NCBI RefSeq assembly: GCF_026012395.1
Contig: NZ_BRZA01000001.1
Span: 496,001 to 560,000 of the forward strand
Direction: 5' to 3'
Length of the DNA: 64,000 bases
Source of the DNA: Lysinibacillus piscis
GTDB lineage: Bacteria > Bacillota > Bacilli > Bacillales_A > Planococcaceae
Shown here in pieces: positions 1 to 10,161 of this stretch. Numbering within the stretch: the first letter of the stretch is position 1; each line of letters begins with the position of its first letter. The translations under genes and the position numbers were made by a program. Below the pieces are notes generated by a model. It did no database searches. It saw only the letters and a list, made by a program, of their open reading frames with translations, and was not told the DNA's origin.

Positions 1-15
1 TCTTAGTCGTTCACC

Positions 16-2070
16 TTATTTAATAAGTGCATTACAGTCTACAATTAGGGCTACTTTACCATTCCCTAGAATTGTTGCACCAGAAATTGCAAAGATATTT
101 GTTAAATAATTTCCTAGTGATTTCAATACAATTTCTTGTTGACCGATAAATGAATCTACAACTAAACCAGCAAGTTTTTCACCTTTACGCACAATGACTA
201 CCGAATGGAATTCATCATCCTGCTGTTCTTTACGAGGTACTTCAAAAATTTCCTCCAAGAACACTAAAGGTACAACTTTGCCACGGAAATCAATTACTTT
301 TTGGTTATGTGCATTCATAATGTCTGAAGAACGAATAATTGATGTTTCAATAATCGATGATAGTGGAATTGCGTAAATTTCCTTCTCGATTTCTACTAAC
401 ATAACAGAGATAATTGATAGTGTTAATGGTAATTGAATAGAGAAGGTTGAGCCCACATCCTGTGTAGATTCAATGGAAATATTTCCACCTAATGACTCAA
501 TCGTTGTTTTGACAACGTCTAACCCCACGCCTCGACCAGAAATATCAGAAATCACTTCTGCGGTTGAGAAGCCTGATGCTAAAATCAATTCATTAATTTG
601 TTTATCAGTCATAACAGATGCTTGCTCTTGTGTCACAACACCTTTTGCTAATGCTTTAGCTAATACTTTGTCACGATTAATCCCTGCACCATCATCTTCG
701 ATCTCGATGAATACATAGTTCCCACTATGGTAAGCACGTAATACAACCGTACCTTCTTCAGGTTTTCCTTTTGCACGTCGAGCTGTTGGATTTTCAATAC
801 CATGATCGACAGAATTACGAATAAGATGAACAAGTGGATCACCAATCTCATCAATTACTGTACGATCTAGCTCTGTTTCAGCACCGATAATTTCTAAGTT
901 AATCTTTTTGTTCAAATCACGAGACAATTGACGAATCATTTTCGGGAAACGATTGAATACTGTTTCTACTGGCACCATACGCATTGTTAAAATAATCGTT
1001 TGTAAATCGCCCATAACACGGCTCATGCGTTCAACTGTTTCATTTAATTCGCCATGATTCACTTCTGTTGCAATCGATTGCAAACGTCCTCGGTCAATGA
1101 CAAGCTCTTCAAATAAGTTCATTAAAATATCTAAACGTTCGATATTTACACGAATCGTTTTATTTCCTACCGGTGCATGGGCTTTATCTGCTTTTGCTGG
1201 CGCCGCTGCCTGTACTGGTGCTGGCGTTTGTTCATTTTTGTCTTGTACCTCAACTGGTTGAGATGCTTCCTCTACAGGTGCCACTTCTTCACTGTATTGC
1301 GACTGTCCTAATTTCGCAGCATCAATCACAGATACAACAACTTCTTCGACCTCTGACACTTTCATCAGTTTTTTCTGCATGTCTTCTGCTGACTCTTTTG
1401 TCACAAATGCTATATAAAATTGTTGATCGAATTGTTCATCTTCAAGTTTTTCTACAGAAGGACTGGCTTTAATAACATCGCCATCTTTTTCTAAAATCTC
1501 AAACACCATAAAGACACGTGCTGCTTTTAAAAGGCAATCTTCACGTAAACGCACTAAAATTTCATATGCATTAAAGCCTTGTTCAGCTGATTGTGCAATA
1601 ACTGTTTGCTCAAAGCTATCATATTCCAACATATTTTCAATAGCTGGATGAGCTGTTTCTGCAGTAACAGCTACTTCTTGTACCGCTTCTTCACCTAATT
1701 CAATACGTTTCAATTGCGCTACCGTTGCAGATACATCACGTTTCCCATCTCCACCGTTTGCAATATCCATAACCATCTCTTCCAAGTGGTCAACAGATTC
1801 AAAAACAACATCTAAAATTTCAGGTGATACTTTAATTTTTTCATTACGAATAGCATCTAACACATTTTCCATTTTATGTGTCAAATCTGCTAAATCTTCA
1901 AAGCCCATTGTAGCCGACATACCTTTTAATGTATGAGCGGAGCGGAAAATCTCTCCTACAATCGTTAAATCATTAGGATTTTTTTCCAATTCCAATAAAT
2001 GTTCACTGCATGCTTGCAAATGTTCTTTACTTTCTTCAATAAACATCTCTAAATATTGATTGACTTCCAT
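16..2070 (-). CDS. cheA: Chemotaxis histidine kinase CheA
   Basis: Cytoplasmic autokinase that passes phosphate to CheY and CheB under control of receptors and CheW. Residues 1-105 form the HPt domain, with the phospho-accepting His at residue 46 (SAHTLKG). Residues about 155-255 look like the CheY/CheB-docking P2 domain, followed by an Ala/Pro/Glu-rich linker to about 305 and then the dimerisation domain. The ATPase boxes are all present: N (RNSVDHG), G1 (DDGAGI), F (FSTAE) and G2 (GRGVGLD). The C-terminus is CheW-like. At 684 residues it has the normal family length. The ATG start is preceded by AAAGGGG, which overlaps the cheB stop. The stop lies 15 bases from the window edge; the bases after it (AAGGTGAAC) could be the ribosome site of the next gene, cheW in relatives. 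Confidence 0.98.
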   Translation of the reverse strand: MEVNQYLEMFIEESKEHLQACSEHLLELEKNPNDLTIVGEIFRSAHTLKGMSATMGFEDLADLTHKMENVLDAIRNEKIKVSPEILDVVFESVDHLEEMVMDIANGGDGKRDVSATVAQLKRIELGEEAVQEVAVTAETAHPAIENMLEYDSFEQTVIAQSAEQGFNAYEILVRLREDCLLKAARVFMVFEILEKDGDVIKASPSVEKLEDEQFDQQFYIAFVTKESAEDMQKKLMKVSEVEEVVVSVIDAAKLGQSQYSEEVAPVEEASQPVEVQDKNEQTPAPVQAAAPAKADKAHAPVGNKTIRVNIERLDILMNLFEELVIDRGRLQSIATEVNHGELNETVERMSRVMGDLQTIILTMRMVPVETVFNRFPKMIRQLSRDLNKKINLEIIGAETELDRTVIDEIGDPLVHLIRNSVDHGIENPTARRAKGKPEEGTVVLRAYHSGNYVFIEIEDDGAGINRDKVLAKALAKGVVTQEQASVMTDKQINELILASGFSTAEVISDISGRGVGLDVVKTTIESLGGNISIESTQDVGSTFSIQLPLTLSIISVMLVEIEKEIYAIPLSSIIETSIIRSSDIMNAHNQKVIDFRGKVVPLVFLEEIFEVPRKEQQDDEFHSVVIVRKGEKLAGLVVDSFIGQQEIVLKSLGNYLTNIFAISGATILGNGKVALIVDCNALIK

Positions 2071-2084
2071 AAGGAGACACCCCT

Positions 2085-3242
2085 TTAAGGCAAATATTTC
2101 ATTATTACTTGTGCAATATCATCTACATCTGCAACTGTATCTACTAGTTGCGTTTCAACAGCTGCTTTTGGCATACCATATACAATACATGTTTCAGCTG
2201 ACTCAGCAATCGCTACTACATTTCCAGTACGTTTCAATGCTTTTAGGCCATTCGATCCATCTTGTCCCATACCTGTCATAATAACAGCTACTTTATCAAA
2301 ATCTTTAAATTGACTTACATCTTCAAACATTACATCAACAGAAGGTCTATGCCCTGATCTTGGTGGTTCTTGATTATCAAGAAGAATACCAAATGTAGTA
2401 CCGACCTTTTTAAGTTTCATATGATAACCACCTGGTGCAATATACGCTACACCATTTTGTAGAATATCCCCTTGTTCTGCTTCTTTGACAGTAATTTCGC
2501 TCAGTTGATTAAGTCTTGTCGCAAGAGATTTTGTAAATCCTGCTGGCATATGCTGTACAATTAAAATAGGTGCTTGAATAGACTTAGGAATCTTCGTAAT
2601 GACTTCTTGTAATGCTCTTGGTCCTCCTGTAGATGTACCGATTAATACTACTTTTTTGCTTGCAGTATTCCAGTTAGCCACAGAAGATTTTACTACTTCA
2701 ATATTTTTTGAAGTAGTCGCTATAGAAGACACCCTTTTTTCTTGTCGCAATACCGATTCTTCATTTGTGCTTGCTTTGAGTATAGTATTTTTTTGCGTTC
2801 CATTATTAGGCATTTTTCGCAATTTAGATACGGGCACTAAAGAGGCTTGTTCTACTTTACGAACAAGTTCCGCCTGAATTTTATGTAAATCAAGCGAAAT
2901 CGTACCGCTTGGCTTGGCGATAAAATCTACTGCACCATATTCAATAGCTGTAATGGTATTTTCAGCACCTTGTTGTGTTGTACTCGATAGCATAATAACA
3001 GGCACTGGACATGTTGCCATAATTTCTTTTAATGCATCTAGTCCATTTAATTCAGGCATTTCAATATCTAACGTTACAACATTTGGTTTTAAAGTTTGTA
3101 TTTTTTGAATCGCATCTTTACCATTACGTGCTGTTCCTACGACTTCAACTTTTGGATTATCAACAAAAAAATCACTAATCAACTTCCTCATAAAAGCAGA
3201 ATCATCCACTATCAATAGCTTGCTTTTATGTAAAGGGTCCAA
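2085..3242 (-). CDS. cheB: Chemotaxis response regulator methylesterase CheB
   Basis: Removes methyl groups from receptor glutamates and deamidates receptors when phosphorylated by CheA. The N-terminal receiver has Asp13/Asp14 (IVDDS) and the phosphorylation site Asp59 (TLDIEMPE). A linker of about 70 residues leads to the catalytic domain, which shows the serine motif GTSTGGP, the histidine motif QHMPAGF and the aspartate motif GMGQDGSNG. The start is TTG at 3242: the flhG stop ends at 3243 and AAAGGA sits about 9 bases upstream, with no suitable ATG nearby. It lies between flhG and cheA as in B. subtilis fla/che. Length (385 aa) is slightly above the family norm because of the linker. Confidence 0.97.
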   Translation of the reverse strand: MDPLHKSKLLIVDDSAFMRKLISDFFVDNPKVEVVGTARNGKDAIQKIQTLKPNVVTLDIEMPELNGLDALKEIMATCPVPVIMLSSTTQQGAENTITAIEYGAVDFIAKPSGTISLDLHKIQAELVRKVEQASLVPVSKLRKMPNNGTQKNTILKASTNEESVLRQEKRVSSIATTSKNIEVVKSSVANWNTASKKVVLIGTSTGGPRALQEVITKIPKSIQAPILIVQHMPAGFTKSLATRLNQLSEITVKEAEQGDILQNGVAYIAPGGYHMKLKKVGTTFGILLDNQEPPRSGHRPSVDVMFEDVSQFKDFDKVAVIMTGMGQDGSNGLKALKRTGNVVAIAESAETCIVYGMPKAAVETQLVDTVADVDDIAQVIMKYLP

Positions 3243-4118
3243 TTAATCACGTCCTTTCGTAAAAATACTTCTTAATTTCGTTAAGAATTTATTAACTGGC
3301 TGCTCATGTGCGTGTACTTCTTCTGCACAATTTTCCATAAAACGAGCTACTATGAGTTGCAATGTCTTTGAAATGAGTGCGTCCGGATAAGCAAGCGAAA
3401 ATGGTACTTGCTCACGCACAGCCTTACGCACAATAGAATCTTCTGGTAATGAGCCCAATATCGTTACATCTTTGTCCAAAAAACGTTTCATCGTCATTTT
3501 CAAACGCTCATTTGTCTCAATACCTTCTTCTTTACTAAATGCTCGATTACAAAGTATATAAAATTGCTTTTCTGCATCTCTTGTATAAATATATTTCATC
3601 ATCGAATAAGCATCTGTAATCGCAGTAGGCTCTGCTGTAGATATAACAATAATTTCATCAATCGATGTTAATAAATCTAATGACCAATTGGTCGCTCCAG
3701 CACCCATATCAAAGAAAATAAAATCAAAGTTTTTTTGGAGTTGCTCAAAAGCATGAATCAGGCGCTCGAATAGTACTTCTGACCATTCAAGCACACTTGC
3801 CATACCAGAACCACCAGCAATATACATTAATCCATCAGGTCCTTCTAAAAGTACTTCGTCTAAAGATTTATGACCTTCTAAATAATCTTTTAAACTATAG
3901 GTAGCATTTTTTCCAATGAGAATATTAATATTCCCCATCCCAATATCCATATCGACAAGTGCTACCTTTTTACCTTTGTTCACTAAAGTCATTGCAAAAT
4001 TTGTCGTAAAATTGCTCTTGCCCACGCCACCTTTACCACTTACCACAGCAATTGTTCTACCTAGCTCTCCTTGCCGTCTAAGCATTTTCAAGCGTAAGTT
4101 CTCTGCTTGATCTCTCAT
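3243..4118 (-). CDS. flhG: FlhG/YlxH MinD-type ATPase, flagellar number regulator
   Basis: MinD/ParA-family ATPase that pairs with FlhF to control where and how many flagella form. The N-terminus carries the DQAENLR motif (residues 3-9), which in the family activates the FlhF GTPase. The deviant Walker A is GKGGVGKSN at about residues 28-36 and the second conserved Asp motif is VDMDIGMGN. There is no signal peptide. The start ATG overlaps the flhF stop (ATGA), indicating translational coupling, and the stop abuts the TTG of cheB. Length 291 aa is normal. B. subtilis calls it YlxH/FlhG. Confidence 0.95.
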   Translation of the reverse strand: MRDQAENLRLKMLRRQGELGRTIAVVSGKGGVGKSNFTTNFAMTLVNKGKKVALVDMDIGMGNINILIGKNATYSLKDYLEGHKSLDEVLLEGPDGLMYIAGGSGMASVLEWSEVLFERLIHAFEQLQKNFDFIFFDMGAGATNWSLDLLTSIDEIIVISTAEPTAITDAYSMMKYIYTRDAEKQFYILCNRAFSKEEGIETNERLKMTMKRFLDKDVTILGSLPEDSIVRKAVREQVPFSLAYPDALISKTLQLIVARFMENCAEEVHAHEQPVNKFLTKLRSIFTKGRD

Positions 4119-5284
4119 TTCTCTTCACCTTGGAAAAACAGATTAAGCACTGCTTCTAAATCGGCTTCTTCAATGTCTTCTGGTACTTCTTGACCATTTG
4201 TATAGTAAGCAAGTCCTTTACTATATTTAATCATTAAATTAATCATTGTGCCAATAGAATTTGTTTCATCTGTCTTTGTAAAAATAAACTTTTCAATTGG
4301 TACTTGATTAAATTGTTCAACAATTTTTGACATATCTTTTTCTTTGGTTGTCGTGGCAAGGACTAAAAAGGATTCTACCTGTTCATCAAAACGAATGAGC
4401 TTCTGCAAATCTTCGACATATTTAGCTTCTTTATAATTGCGTCCTGCTGTATCAATAAATACTAAATCTAAATGGGCTAAGCGTTGTACAGCTTGTTCAA
4501 AATCTGTTGTATTATAAACAATTTCGATAGGTGCTTGTAAAAGACCTGCATATGTTTTCAATTGTTCAATTGCAGCGATTCGATAAGTATCTGTTGTAAT
4601 AAAACCTATTTTTTTCTTTTTCTCTAACACGGCCCTCGCTGCCATTTTCGCTATTGTTGTTGTTTTTCCAACGCCTGTTGGTCCAAGAACATTAATATAT
4701 TTTTTGGCATAAGATAAACCACCCATTGGCAGTATCTCTAATTTCTTACGCAATAAATTTTTAGCAATCATCTTACATTGTGAGAAAGTCATTTCTGAAG
4801 ATTCTTTGAAATGCCTAAAAAGCTCATCACCAATCGTTGTGATGAGCTCCTCACTTAGCTCCTGCCGTCTTAAGTATTCAATGAAAAGTAAGAGTTCATC
4901 GGGATATTGAGCTTGGGCTGTTTTACTGTGCATAGACTGCATTAAAGATTTTAAATCGGCTATTTCCTTCCTCAATTCATCTGAAATACCATCCTCTTGA
5001 AAACTCGCAGGCTTTTGTGATTGTTGAATTTTTGCTTGTACTGCATGTGTGATTTCTTGTAAATGTACATTTTCTTTTTTTTGTGTTAAGACAGGTGCTG
5101 TATAGCTTGGCTCTATTGAATCCACCCCTGCCACCACTTCAAAATTTTTCGTTCTAAAAAGACCAAAAAATTTCTTTGTTACTACTACTTTTGAATTCAA
5201 AATGACAGCGTCCTCACCGAAATCAGCACGTACTTGTTTCATCGCTTCTGGTATGGAAGATGCGTAATATTTCTTCATTTTCAT
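4115..5284 (-). CDS. flhF: FlhF SRP-type GTPase
   Basis: Third member of the SRP GTPase family (with Ffh and FtsY, both also in this window); recruits early flagellar components to their membrane site. Residues 1 to about 120 form the variable basic/low-complexity B domain, about 130-190 the helical N domain, and the rest the G domain with Walker [19 protein letters not shown] and the TKTDET specificity motif. Length (389 aa) is typical. The start overlaps the flhA stop as ATGA and the end overlaps flhG, so flhA-flhF-flhG form a coupled set. Confidence 0.97.
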   Translation of the reverse strand: MKMKKYYASSIPEAMKQVRADFGEDAVILNSKVVVTKKFFGLFRTKNFEVVAGVDSIEPSYTAPVLTQKKENVHLQEITHAVQAKIQQSQKPASFQEDGISDELRKEIADLKSLMQSMHSKTAQAQYPDELLLFIEYLRRQELSEELITTIGDELFRHFKESSEMTFSQCKMIAKNLLRKKLEILPMGGLSYAKKYINVLGPTGVGKTTTIAKMAARAVLEKKKKIGFITTDTYRIAAIEQLKTYAGLLQAPIEIVYNTTDFEQAVQRLAHLDLVFIDTAGRNYKEAKYVEDLQKLIRFDEQVESFLVLATTTKEKDMSKIVEQFNQVPIEKFIFTKTDETNSIGTMINLMIKYSKGLAYYTNGQEVPEDIEEADLEAVLNLFFQGEEK

Positions 5285-7314
5285 TCAACATTCACCACCC
5301 CAACACTTTGAATTTCAACAGTAGCATCAAGTTCATTATAAGATAAAACTGGTATTTGTGGGAAATAACGCTCCGTTAATTGACGTAAATACATGCGTAC
5401 CGCTGGAGAGCATAAAATAATAGCTGATTGCTCCATAAAGGATACTCGTTCTACTTCCGCAGCAATTGTTTCCAAAATTGTTTGTGAATCCTGTGGGTCC
5501 ATCGCTAAATAGTTACCATGATCTGTTTGTTGGATACTATCAGCAATCATTTTCTCTACTTTACCCGAAACAGTAATAACTTTCAATACTGAGTTACCAT
5601 TTACATACTGTGCTGTAATTTGACGAGCCAATGATTGACGAACGTATTCAGTCAAAATATCTGTATCACTTGTCAATTTTGCATAGTCTGCTAATGTTTC
5701 AAAAATAATAGGTAGGTTACGTACAGAAACATTTTCTCTGAGTAGCTTGCCAAGTACTTTTTGAATTTCACCTGTCGATAATGGTGCTGGTGTCAGTTCT
5801 TCTACTAAAATTGGATGTGATTCACGTAAATGATCGATTAACTGTTTCGTTTCCTGACGACCAAGTAATTCAGCCGCATTTGTACGAATAATTTCGGTTA
5901 AATGTGTAGACACCACACTTGGTGGATCAACCACTGTATAACCTAACATTTCTGCATCTTCCTTCACTTGCTCTGTAATCCATTTAGCAGGTAAACCAAA
6001 GGATGGTTCCACTGTGTCAATACCCTCAATCGAGTTATCATCACCTGGACTCATTGCTAAATAGTGATCCAATAATAATTCTCCACGAGCCATTTCATTC
6101 CCTTTAATTTTAATTCGGTATTCATTCGGCTGTAGCTGAATATTGTCACGAATACGTACAACAGGAATGACAATCCCTAGCTCTAATGCTAGCTGTCTAC
6201 GAATCATAATGACGCGATCTAATAAGTCTCCACCCTGTCCTGCATCTACTAATGGGATTAACCCATAGCCAAATTCGAATTCAATAGGATCGACATTCAA
6301 AAGATTGACAACATTTTCAGGGCTCTTCATGCCATCAGTTGCCACTTCTTCTTCGATTTCAAATAATTCTTCTTCACCTTCTGTATTTTTACGTTCCATC
6401 AGATAAGCACTAATAATTAATGAAGCACCAATCGGTAATGTAATCCAATCTGGAATTGGTGTAAACAACCCTAATACAATAATTGTTCCACCTGCTACAT
6501 ATAACAGTTTAGCTTGTGCAAATAATTGCCCTGTAATATCGGCTCCCAAGCTACCTTTAGATGAAGCACGTGTAACAACAATCCCTGTCGCTGTCGAAAT
6601 CAGCAATGCTGGAATTTGAGAAACAATACCGTCACCTACTGTTAACTTAGAAAAATGTGTTGCGGCTTCTGCAAACGGTAAGCCCATTTGAAGAACACCA
6701 ATAATAATACCAAAGAGCAAATTGATGACAACCATGACCATTGAGGCAATAGCATCACCTTTAACGAACTTTGTAGCTCCATCCATTGCTCCATAAAAAT
6801 CGGCCTCACCTGAAACTTTTTCACGTCGTTCACGTGCTTCTTTTTCAGAAATCATTCCCGCATTCAAGTCCGCATCAATACTCATTTGCTTACCAGGCAT
6901 CGCATCTAATGTAAAACGTGCTGCTACCTCTGCTACACGCTCTGAGCCTTTAGTAATAACAATAAACTGAATGAGTACAAGAATTAAGAAAATAACTAAC
7001 CCTACAAAAATATTCCCACCAACAACGAAATCTCCAAAAGTTTCAACAACTGAACCCGCATCACCATTTGCTAAAATAGCACGGGTTGTGGAAACACTTA
7101 AGCCCAATCGGAATAATGTTAATAACAAAATAATAGAAGGGAAAATAGAAAAGTCTAAAGCTTCCTTCATACTCATCGCTGTTAAAAGAACGATTAAGCC
7201 TAGTGTAATATTAATAACAATTAAGAAACTTAGCATCCATGGAGGAAGAGGAATGATAAGCATCGCAACAATTAAAATAACTGCACCTAAAACCCCTATA
7301 TCGCGAACTTTCAT
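5281..7314 (-). CDS. flhA: Flagellar export gate protein FlhA
   Basis: Large inner-membrane subunit of the flagellar type III export gate. It couples proton flow to export and docks substrate-chaperone complexes on its cytoplasmic ring. The first ~310 residues contain about eight hydrophobic segments with the FHIPEP-family loop (conserved MPGKQMSIDADLNAG at about 145-160). The C-terminal ~350 residues are the soluble domain. At 677 aa it matches the family. ATG at 7314 is preceded by GGAGGGACAACC. It lies 27 bases after flhB and overlaps flhF. Confidence 0.98.
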   Translation of the reverse strand: MKVRDIGVLGAVILIVAMLIIPLPPWMLSFLIVINITLGLIVLLTAMSMKEALDFSIFPSIILLLTLFRLGLSVSTTRAILANGDAGSVVETFGDFVVGGNIFVGLVIFLILVLIQFIVITKGSERVAEVAARFTLDAMPGKQMSIDADLNAGMISEKEARERREKVSGEADFYGAMDGATKFVKGDAIASMVMVVINLLFGIIIGVLQMGLPFAEAATHFSKLTVGDGIVSQIPALLISTATGIVVTRASSKGSLGADITGQLFAQAKLLYVAGGTIIVLGLFTPIPDWITLPIGASLIISAYLMERKNTEGEEELFEIEEEVATDGMKSPENVVNLLNVDPIEFEFGYGLIPLVDAGQGGDLLDRVIMIRRQLALELGIVIPVVRIRDNIQLQPNEYRIKIKGNEMARGELLLDHYLAMSPGDDNSIEGIDTVEPSFGLPAKWITEQVKEDAEMLGYTVVDPPSVVSTHLTEIIRTNAAELLGRQETKQLIDHLRESHPILVEELTPAPLSTGEIQKVLGKLLRENVSVRNLPIIFETLADYAKLTSDTDILTEYVRQSLARQITAQYVNGNSVLKVITVSGKVEKMIADSIQQTDHGNYLAMDPQDSQTILETIAAEVERVSFMEQSAIILCSPAVRMYLRQLTERYFPQIPVLSYNELDATVEIQSVGVVNVE

Positions 7315-7341
7315 GGTTGTCCCTCCTACATATTAAAAACT

Positions 7342-8430
7342 TTAAATTTTCCGCTTAATTCGATACACATAAGCGAGCACCTCTGCTACCGCTTTAAAAA
7401 ACTCTTCTGGCACTTGGTCACCTATTTCGACTTGATCGTACATCGCACGTGCTAATGGACGATTTTCAACCATTATGACATCATGCTCTTTCGCAATTAG
7501 CTTAATTTTTTGAGCGACAAAATCTGTCCCTTTCGCAACAATACGAGGAGCATCCATCTTTTCTTCGTCATACTTTAAAGCAATTGCATAGTGCGTTGGG
7601 TTGGTAATGACAACATCCGCATGTGGCACTTCTGACATCATACGACGCATTGCCATTTCCCGTTGCCGTTGTTTAATTTTAGATTTAATCAACGGGTCAC
7701 CTTCACTATTTTTATGCTCATCTTTAATATCTTGCTTCGACATTTTCAGATTTTTTTCATAGTCATGTTTTTGGTACATCCAATCTAAAATAGATACCAA
7801 AAGTAATACGAATGAAGCGGCAAGCCCCATCGTTCCAACTAGCTTCCCAACCGTCAAAAGAATCATCCACGGGCTTTTAAAAGATAAAGCTAATACTTCC
7901 GGTAAATTCGTCCAAACAATAAGCGTTGTTACGCCACCGATAAAGCCAATTTTCAATGTTGATTTAAGTAACTCAACAATAGCTTTCACTGAAAATATTT
8001 TTTTAAAGCCTTTAATCGGGTCCATTTTCATTAAATCGAACTTCATTGATTCTAATGTAAAGAGAAAGCCGAATTGAAAATAATTTCCTGCAACTGCCCC
8101 AACAGATGCAACAACCATAATCGGTACAACAACATAAGCCATCTGTATTAACATCGTTGTAAATAAAGCCATCACACTTTCAATCGTCAATGTTTCAATA
8201 TGAATATTGTGAATAAATGTTTGCTTGAAAAAATCAAGCAAGTCATCACGTAATGAGCCTGCAAAGATAAATAAGAACCCAAATACCATCAGCATGACAA
8301 TGGCGCTCGTCACATCTTGACTTTTTACAACTTGTCCTTTGTTTCGAGCATCTTGACGTTTTTTAGGTGTTGCTTTCTCTGTTTTTTCCCCTGCGAAAAA
8401 TTGTAAATCCAGTTCGAGTAATAGCAACAT
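7342..8430 (-). CDS. flhB: Flagellar export switch protein FlhB
   Basis: Membrane protein of the export gate that switches specificity from rod/hook to filament substrates after self-cleavage. Four hydrophobic segments lie in the first two thirds; the cytoplasmic domain carries the intact autocleavage motif NPTH (VITNPTHYAIALKYD). The conserved N-terminal motif LQFFAGEKTEKATPKKR is present. I place the start at ATG 8430, 8 bases after AGGTGG; an in-frame GTG at 8442 overlaps that site and is less likely. The gene starts just inside the fliR stop region. Compare the orphan FlhB-C homologue at 35850-36149, which lacks the cleavage motif. Confidence 0.97.
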   Translation of the reverse strand: MLLLLELDLQFFAGEKTEKATPKKRQDARNKGQVVKSQDVTSAIVMLMVFGFLFIFAGSLRDDLLDFFKQTFIHNIHIETLTIESVMALFTTMLIQMAYVVVPIMVVASVGAVAGNYFQFGFLFTLESMKFDLMKMDPIKGFKKIFSVKAIVELLKSTLKIGFIGGVTTLIVWTNLPEVLALSFKSPWMILLTVGKLVGTMGLAASFVLLLVSILDWMYQKHDYEKNLKMSKQDIKDEHKNSEGDPLIKSKIKQRQREMAMRRMMSEVPHADVVITNPTHYAIALKYDEEKMDAPRIVAKGTDFVAQKIKLIAKEHDVIMVENRPLARAMYDQVEIGDQVPEEFFKAVAEVLAYVYRIKRKI

Positions 8431-8431
8431 C

Positions 8432-9208
8432 TTAACCACCACCTAAAATTGCCATTAAATCACGCATACTATAAATCATAATCGCAATTAACTTTTGAAT
8501 AACTTGTACCATAATCGCCATCATCGTGATTAATACTAAAAAACTTACCCCAATTTTAATAGGAAAACCGACAACAAAAATATTTAACTGTGGTACGGTT
8601 TTTGCTGTAATACCTAATGCCAAATCCACTAAAAATAATGTTGCGACAACAGGTGCAGCCATTTGAAATGCAATGGCGAACACAGCAGTAAATGTTTTAA
8701 TAATAAATTCAATATAATTTTCACTACCAAAATTCGGGAACCCTTGATCCATCGGTAAAAATTGATAGCTATAATAAATACCATCCAAAATCATATGATG
8801 ACCATTGATTGCCAATAAAATTAAAATTGCTAACATATTAAAAAATTGACCGATTAAAGGGCTTTGTGCTCCAGTTTGGGGGTCAATAATATTAGCAATA
8901 GCAAAACCCATTTGAAAATCAATGAAACTCCCAGCAATTTGAATAGCTGACATGATCATATAGCCCAATAGACCAAGTAATAGGCCTATCAACGCTTCTT
9001 TCATCACTAAAAATATGTAATCTCCATTCACTATAAATGGCTCAACATCCATTGTATAGTACATCATCCAAGAAAAAATAAAGGCGAGAGCAATTTTAGC
9101 TTGCGGTGGAATCGTTCTGTACGAGAAAAAAGGCACAGTGACAAAGAAAGCAGATAGTCGTACAAGCACTAACAAAAAAACTGTGAAATGCGGAATCAAT
9201 TCATTCAT
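8432..9208 (-). CDS. fliR: Flagellar export gate protein FliR
   Basis: Core subunit of the FliPQR export channel in the centre of the basal body. It is a 258-aa, very hydrophobic protein with about six membrane segments. The FliR-typical PQLNIFVVGFPIKIG stretch is present near residues 205-220. Length is normal. It starts 4 bases after the fliQ stop with ATG at 9208 and is followed immediately by flhB; in some clostridia these two genes are fused, but not here. Confidence 0.97.
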   Translation of the reverse strand: MNELIPHFTVFLLVLVRLSAFFVTVPFFSYRTIPPQAKIALAFIFSWMMYYTMDVEPFIVNGDYIFLVMKEALIGLLLGLLGYMIMSAIQIAGSFIDFQMGFAIANIIDPQTGAQSPLIGQFFNMLAILILLAINGHHMILDGIYYSYQFLPMDQGFPNFGSENYIEFIIKTFTAVFAIAFQMAAPVVATLFLVDLALGITAKTVPQLNIFVVGFPIKIGVSFLVLITMMAIMVQVIQKLIAIMIYSMRDLMAILGGG

Positions 9209-9212
9209 CTAC

Positions 9213-9482
9213 TCACCCAATATACCGCGTTAAATTCTCAAAAATATCTCTCGCATAACTTATTACTTGTGATAGCATCCATGGTCCAAAAAAAACAAGC
9301 CCTACTAACACAGCGACAATTTTTGGCACAAAGGCTAATGTTTGCTCTTGAATGGAAGTTGTTGCTTGAAAAATGCTGACTGCTAAACCACTCACTAATG
9401 CAATTAATAATAATGGACCACTCACTAAGAGGATAATCATAATGGCACGCTCTGCAACTGAAATGACCATTTCACCTGTCAT
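9213..9482 (-). CDS. fliQ: Flagellar export gate protein FliQ
   Basis: Small subunit of the FliPQR export channel. It has 89 residues and two hydrophobic hairpin segments (about 15-38 and 50-75). The conserved central motif IFQATTSIQEQTLAF is present. Length is identical to B. subtilis FliQ. A purine-rich AGGGG lies about 10 bases before the ATG. It sits between fliP and fliR in canonical order. Confidence 0.97.
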   Translation of the reverse strand: MTGEMVISVAERAIMIILLVSGPLLLIALVSGLAVSIFQATTSIQEQTLAFVPKIVAVLVGLVFFGPWMLSQVISYARDIFENLTRYIG

Positions 9483-9495
9483 ACTATATCATCCC

Positions 9496-10161
9496 CTAAA
9501 AACTTTGTAGTAGTGATTTCATTACAAGATACCAACCATCGACAAGTACAAATAATAAAATTTTAAATGGCAAGGAAATCATAACAGGTGGTAACATCAT
9601 CATCCCCATTGACATTAAGGTACTTGCAACAATCATATCAATAACTAAAAATGGAATAAAAATCATAAAGCCAATTTGAAACGCTGTTTTTATCTCACTT
9701 AACGCAAAGGCAGGTACAAGCATTGTTAGCGGTATTTCCTCTATAGATGCAGGTTTATCTGCCTGATTGTATTGTAAAAATAATTCTAGATCTTTCTGTC
9801 TTGTATGCTTACTCATAAATTCTTTAAAAGGTACACTAGCACGATCATATGCTTCTTCAATGCCAATTTCTTCAGCAAACAATGGCTGTAATGCCTCCTT
9901 ATTTACCTCTTGAAAAGTCGGTGCCATAATAAAGAACGTTAAAAATAAAGACAAACCGATAATGACTTGATTTGGTGGCATTTGCTGTGTTGCTAATGCC
10001 GTACGAACAAATGATAGAACAATGACAATTCGCGTGAAAGATGTCATTAATATTAAAATACTTGGTGCTAATGATAATATAGTTAATAATAAAAGGAGTT
10101 TGACAGAAGTAGAGACGTTGGTAGGATCGCTGCTGGAAAAACTATTGAGTAAATCATTCAT
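9496..10161 (-). CDS. fliP: Flagellar export gate protein FliP
   Basis: Main subunit of the FliPQR export channel. 221 residues, four hydrophobic segments, and the family signatures FTRIVIVLSFVR, MPPNQV and MGMMMLPPVMISLPFK. The family often carries a cleavable signal; here the first ~20 residues are polar and the hydrophobic stretch starts at about residue 22, as in B. subtilis. The start overlaps the fliO stop (ATGA). Confidence 0.98.
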   Translation of the reverse strand: MNDLLNSFSSSDPTNVSTSVKLLLLLTILSLAPSILILMTSFTRIVIVLSFVRTALATQQMPPNQVIIGLSLFLTFFIMAPTFQEVNKEALQPLFAEEIGIEEAYDRASVPFKEFMSKHTRQKDLELFLQYNQADKPASIEEIPLTMLVPAFALSEIKTAFQIGFMIFIPFLVIDMIVASTLMSMGMMMLPPVMISLPFKILLFVLVDGWYLVMKSLLQSF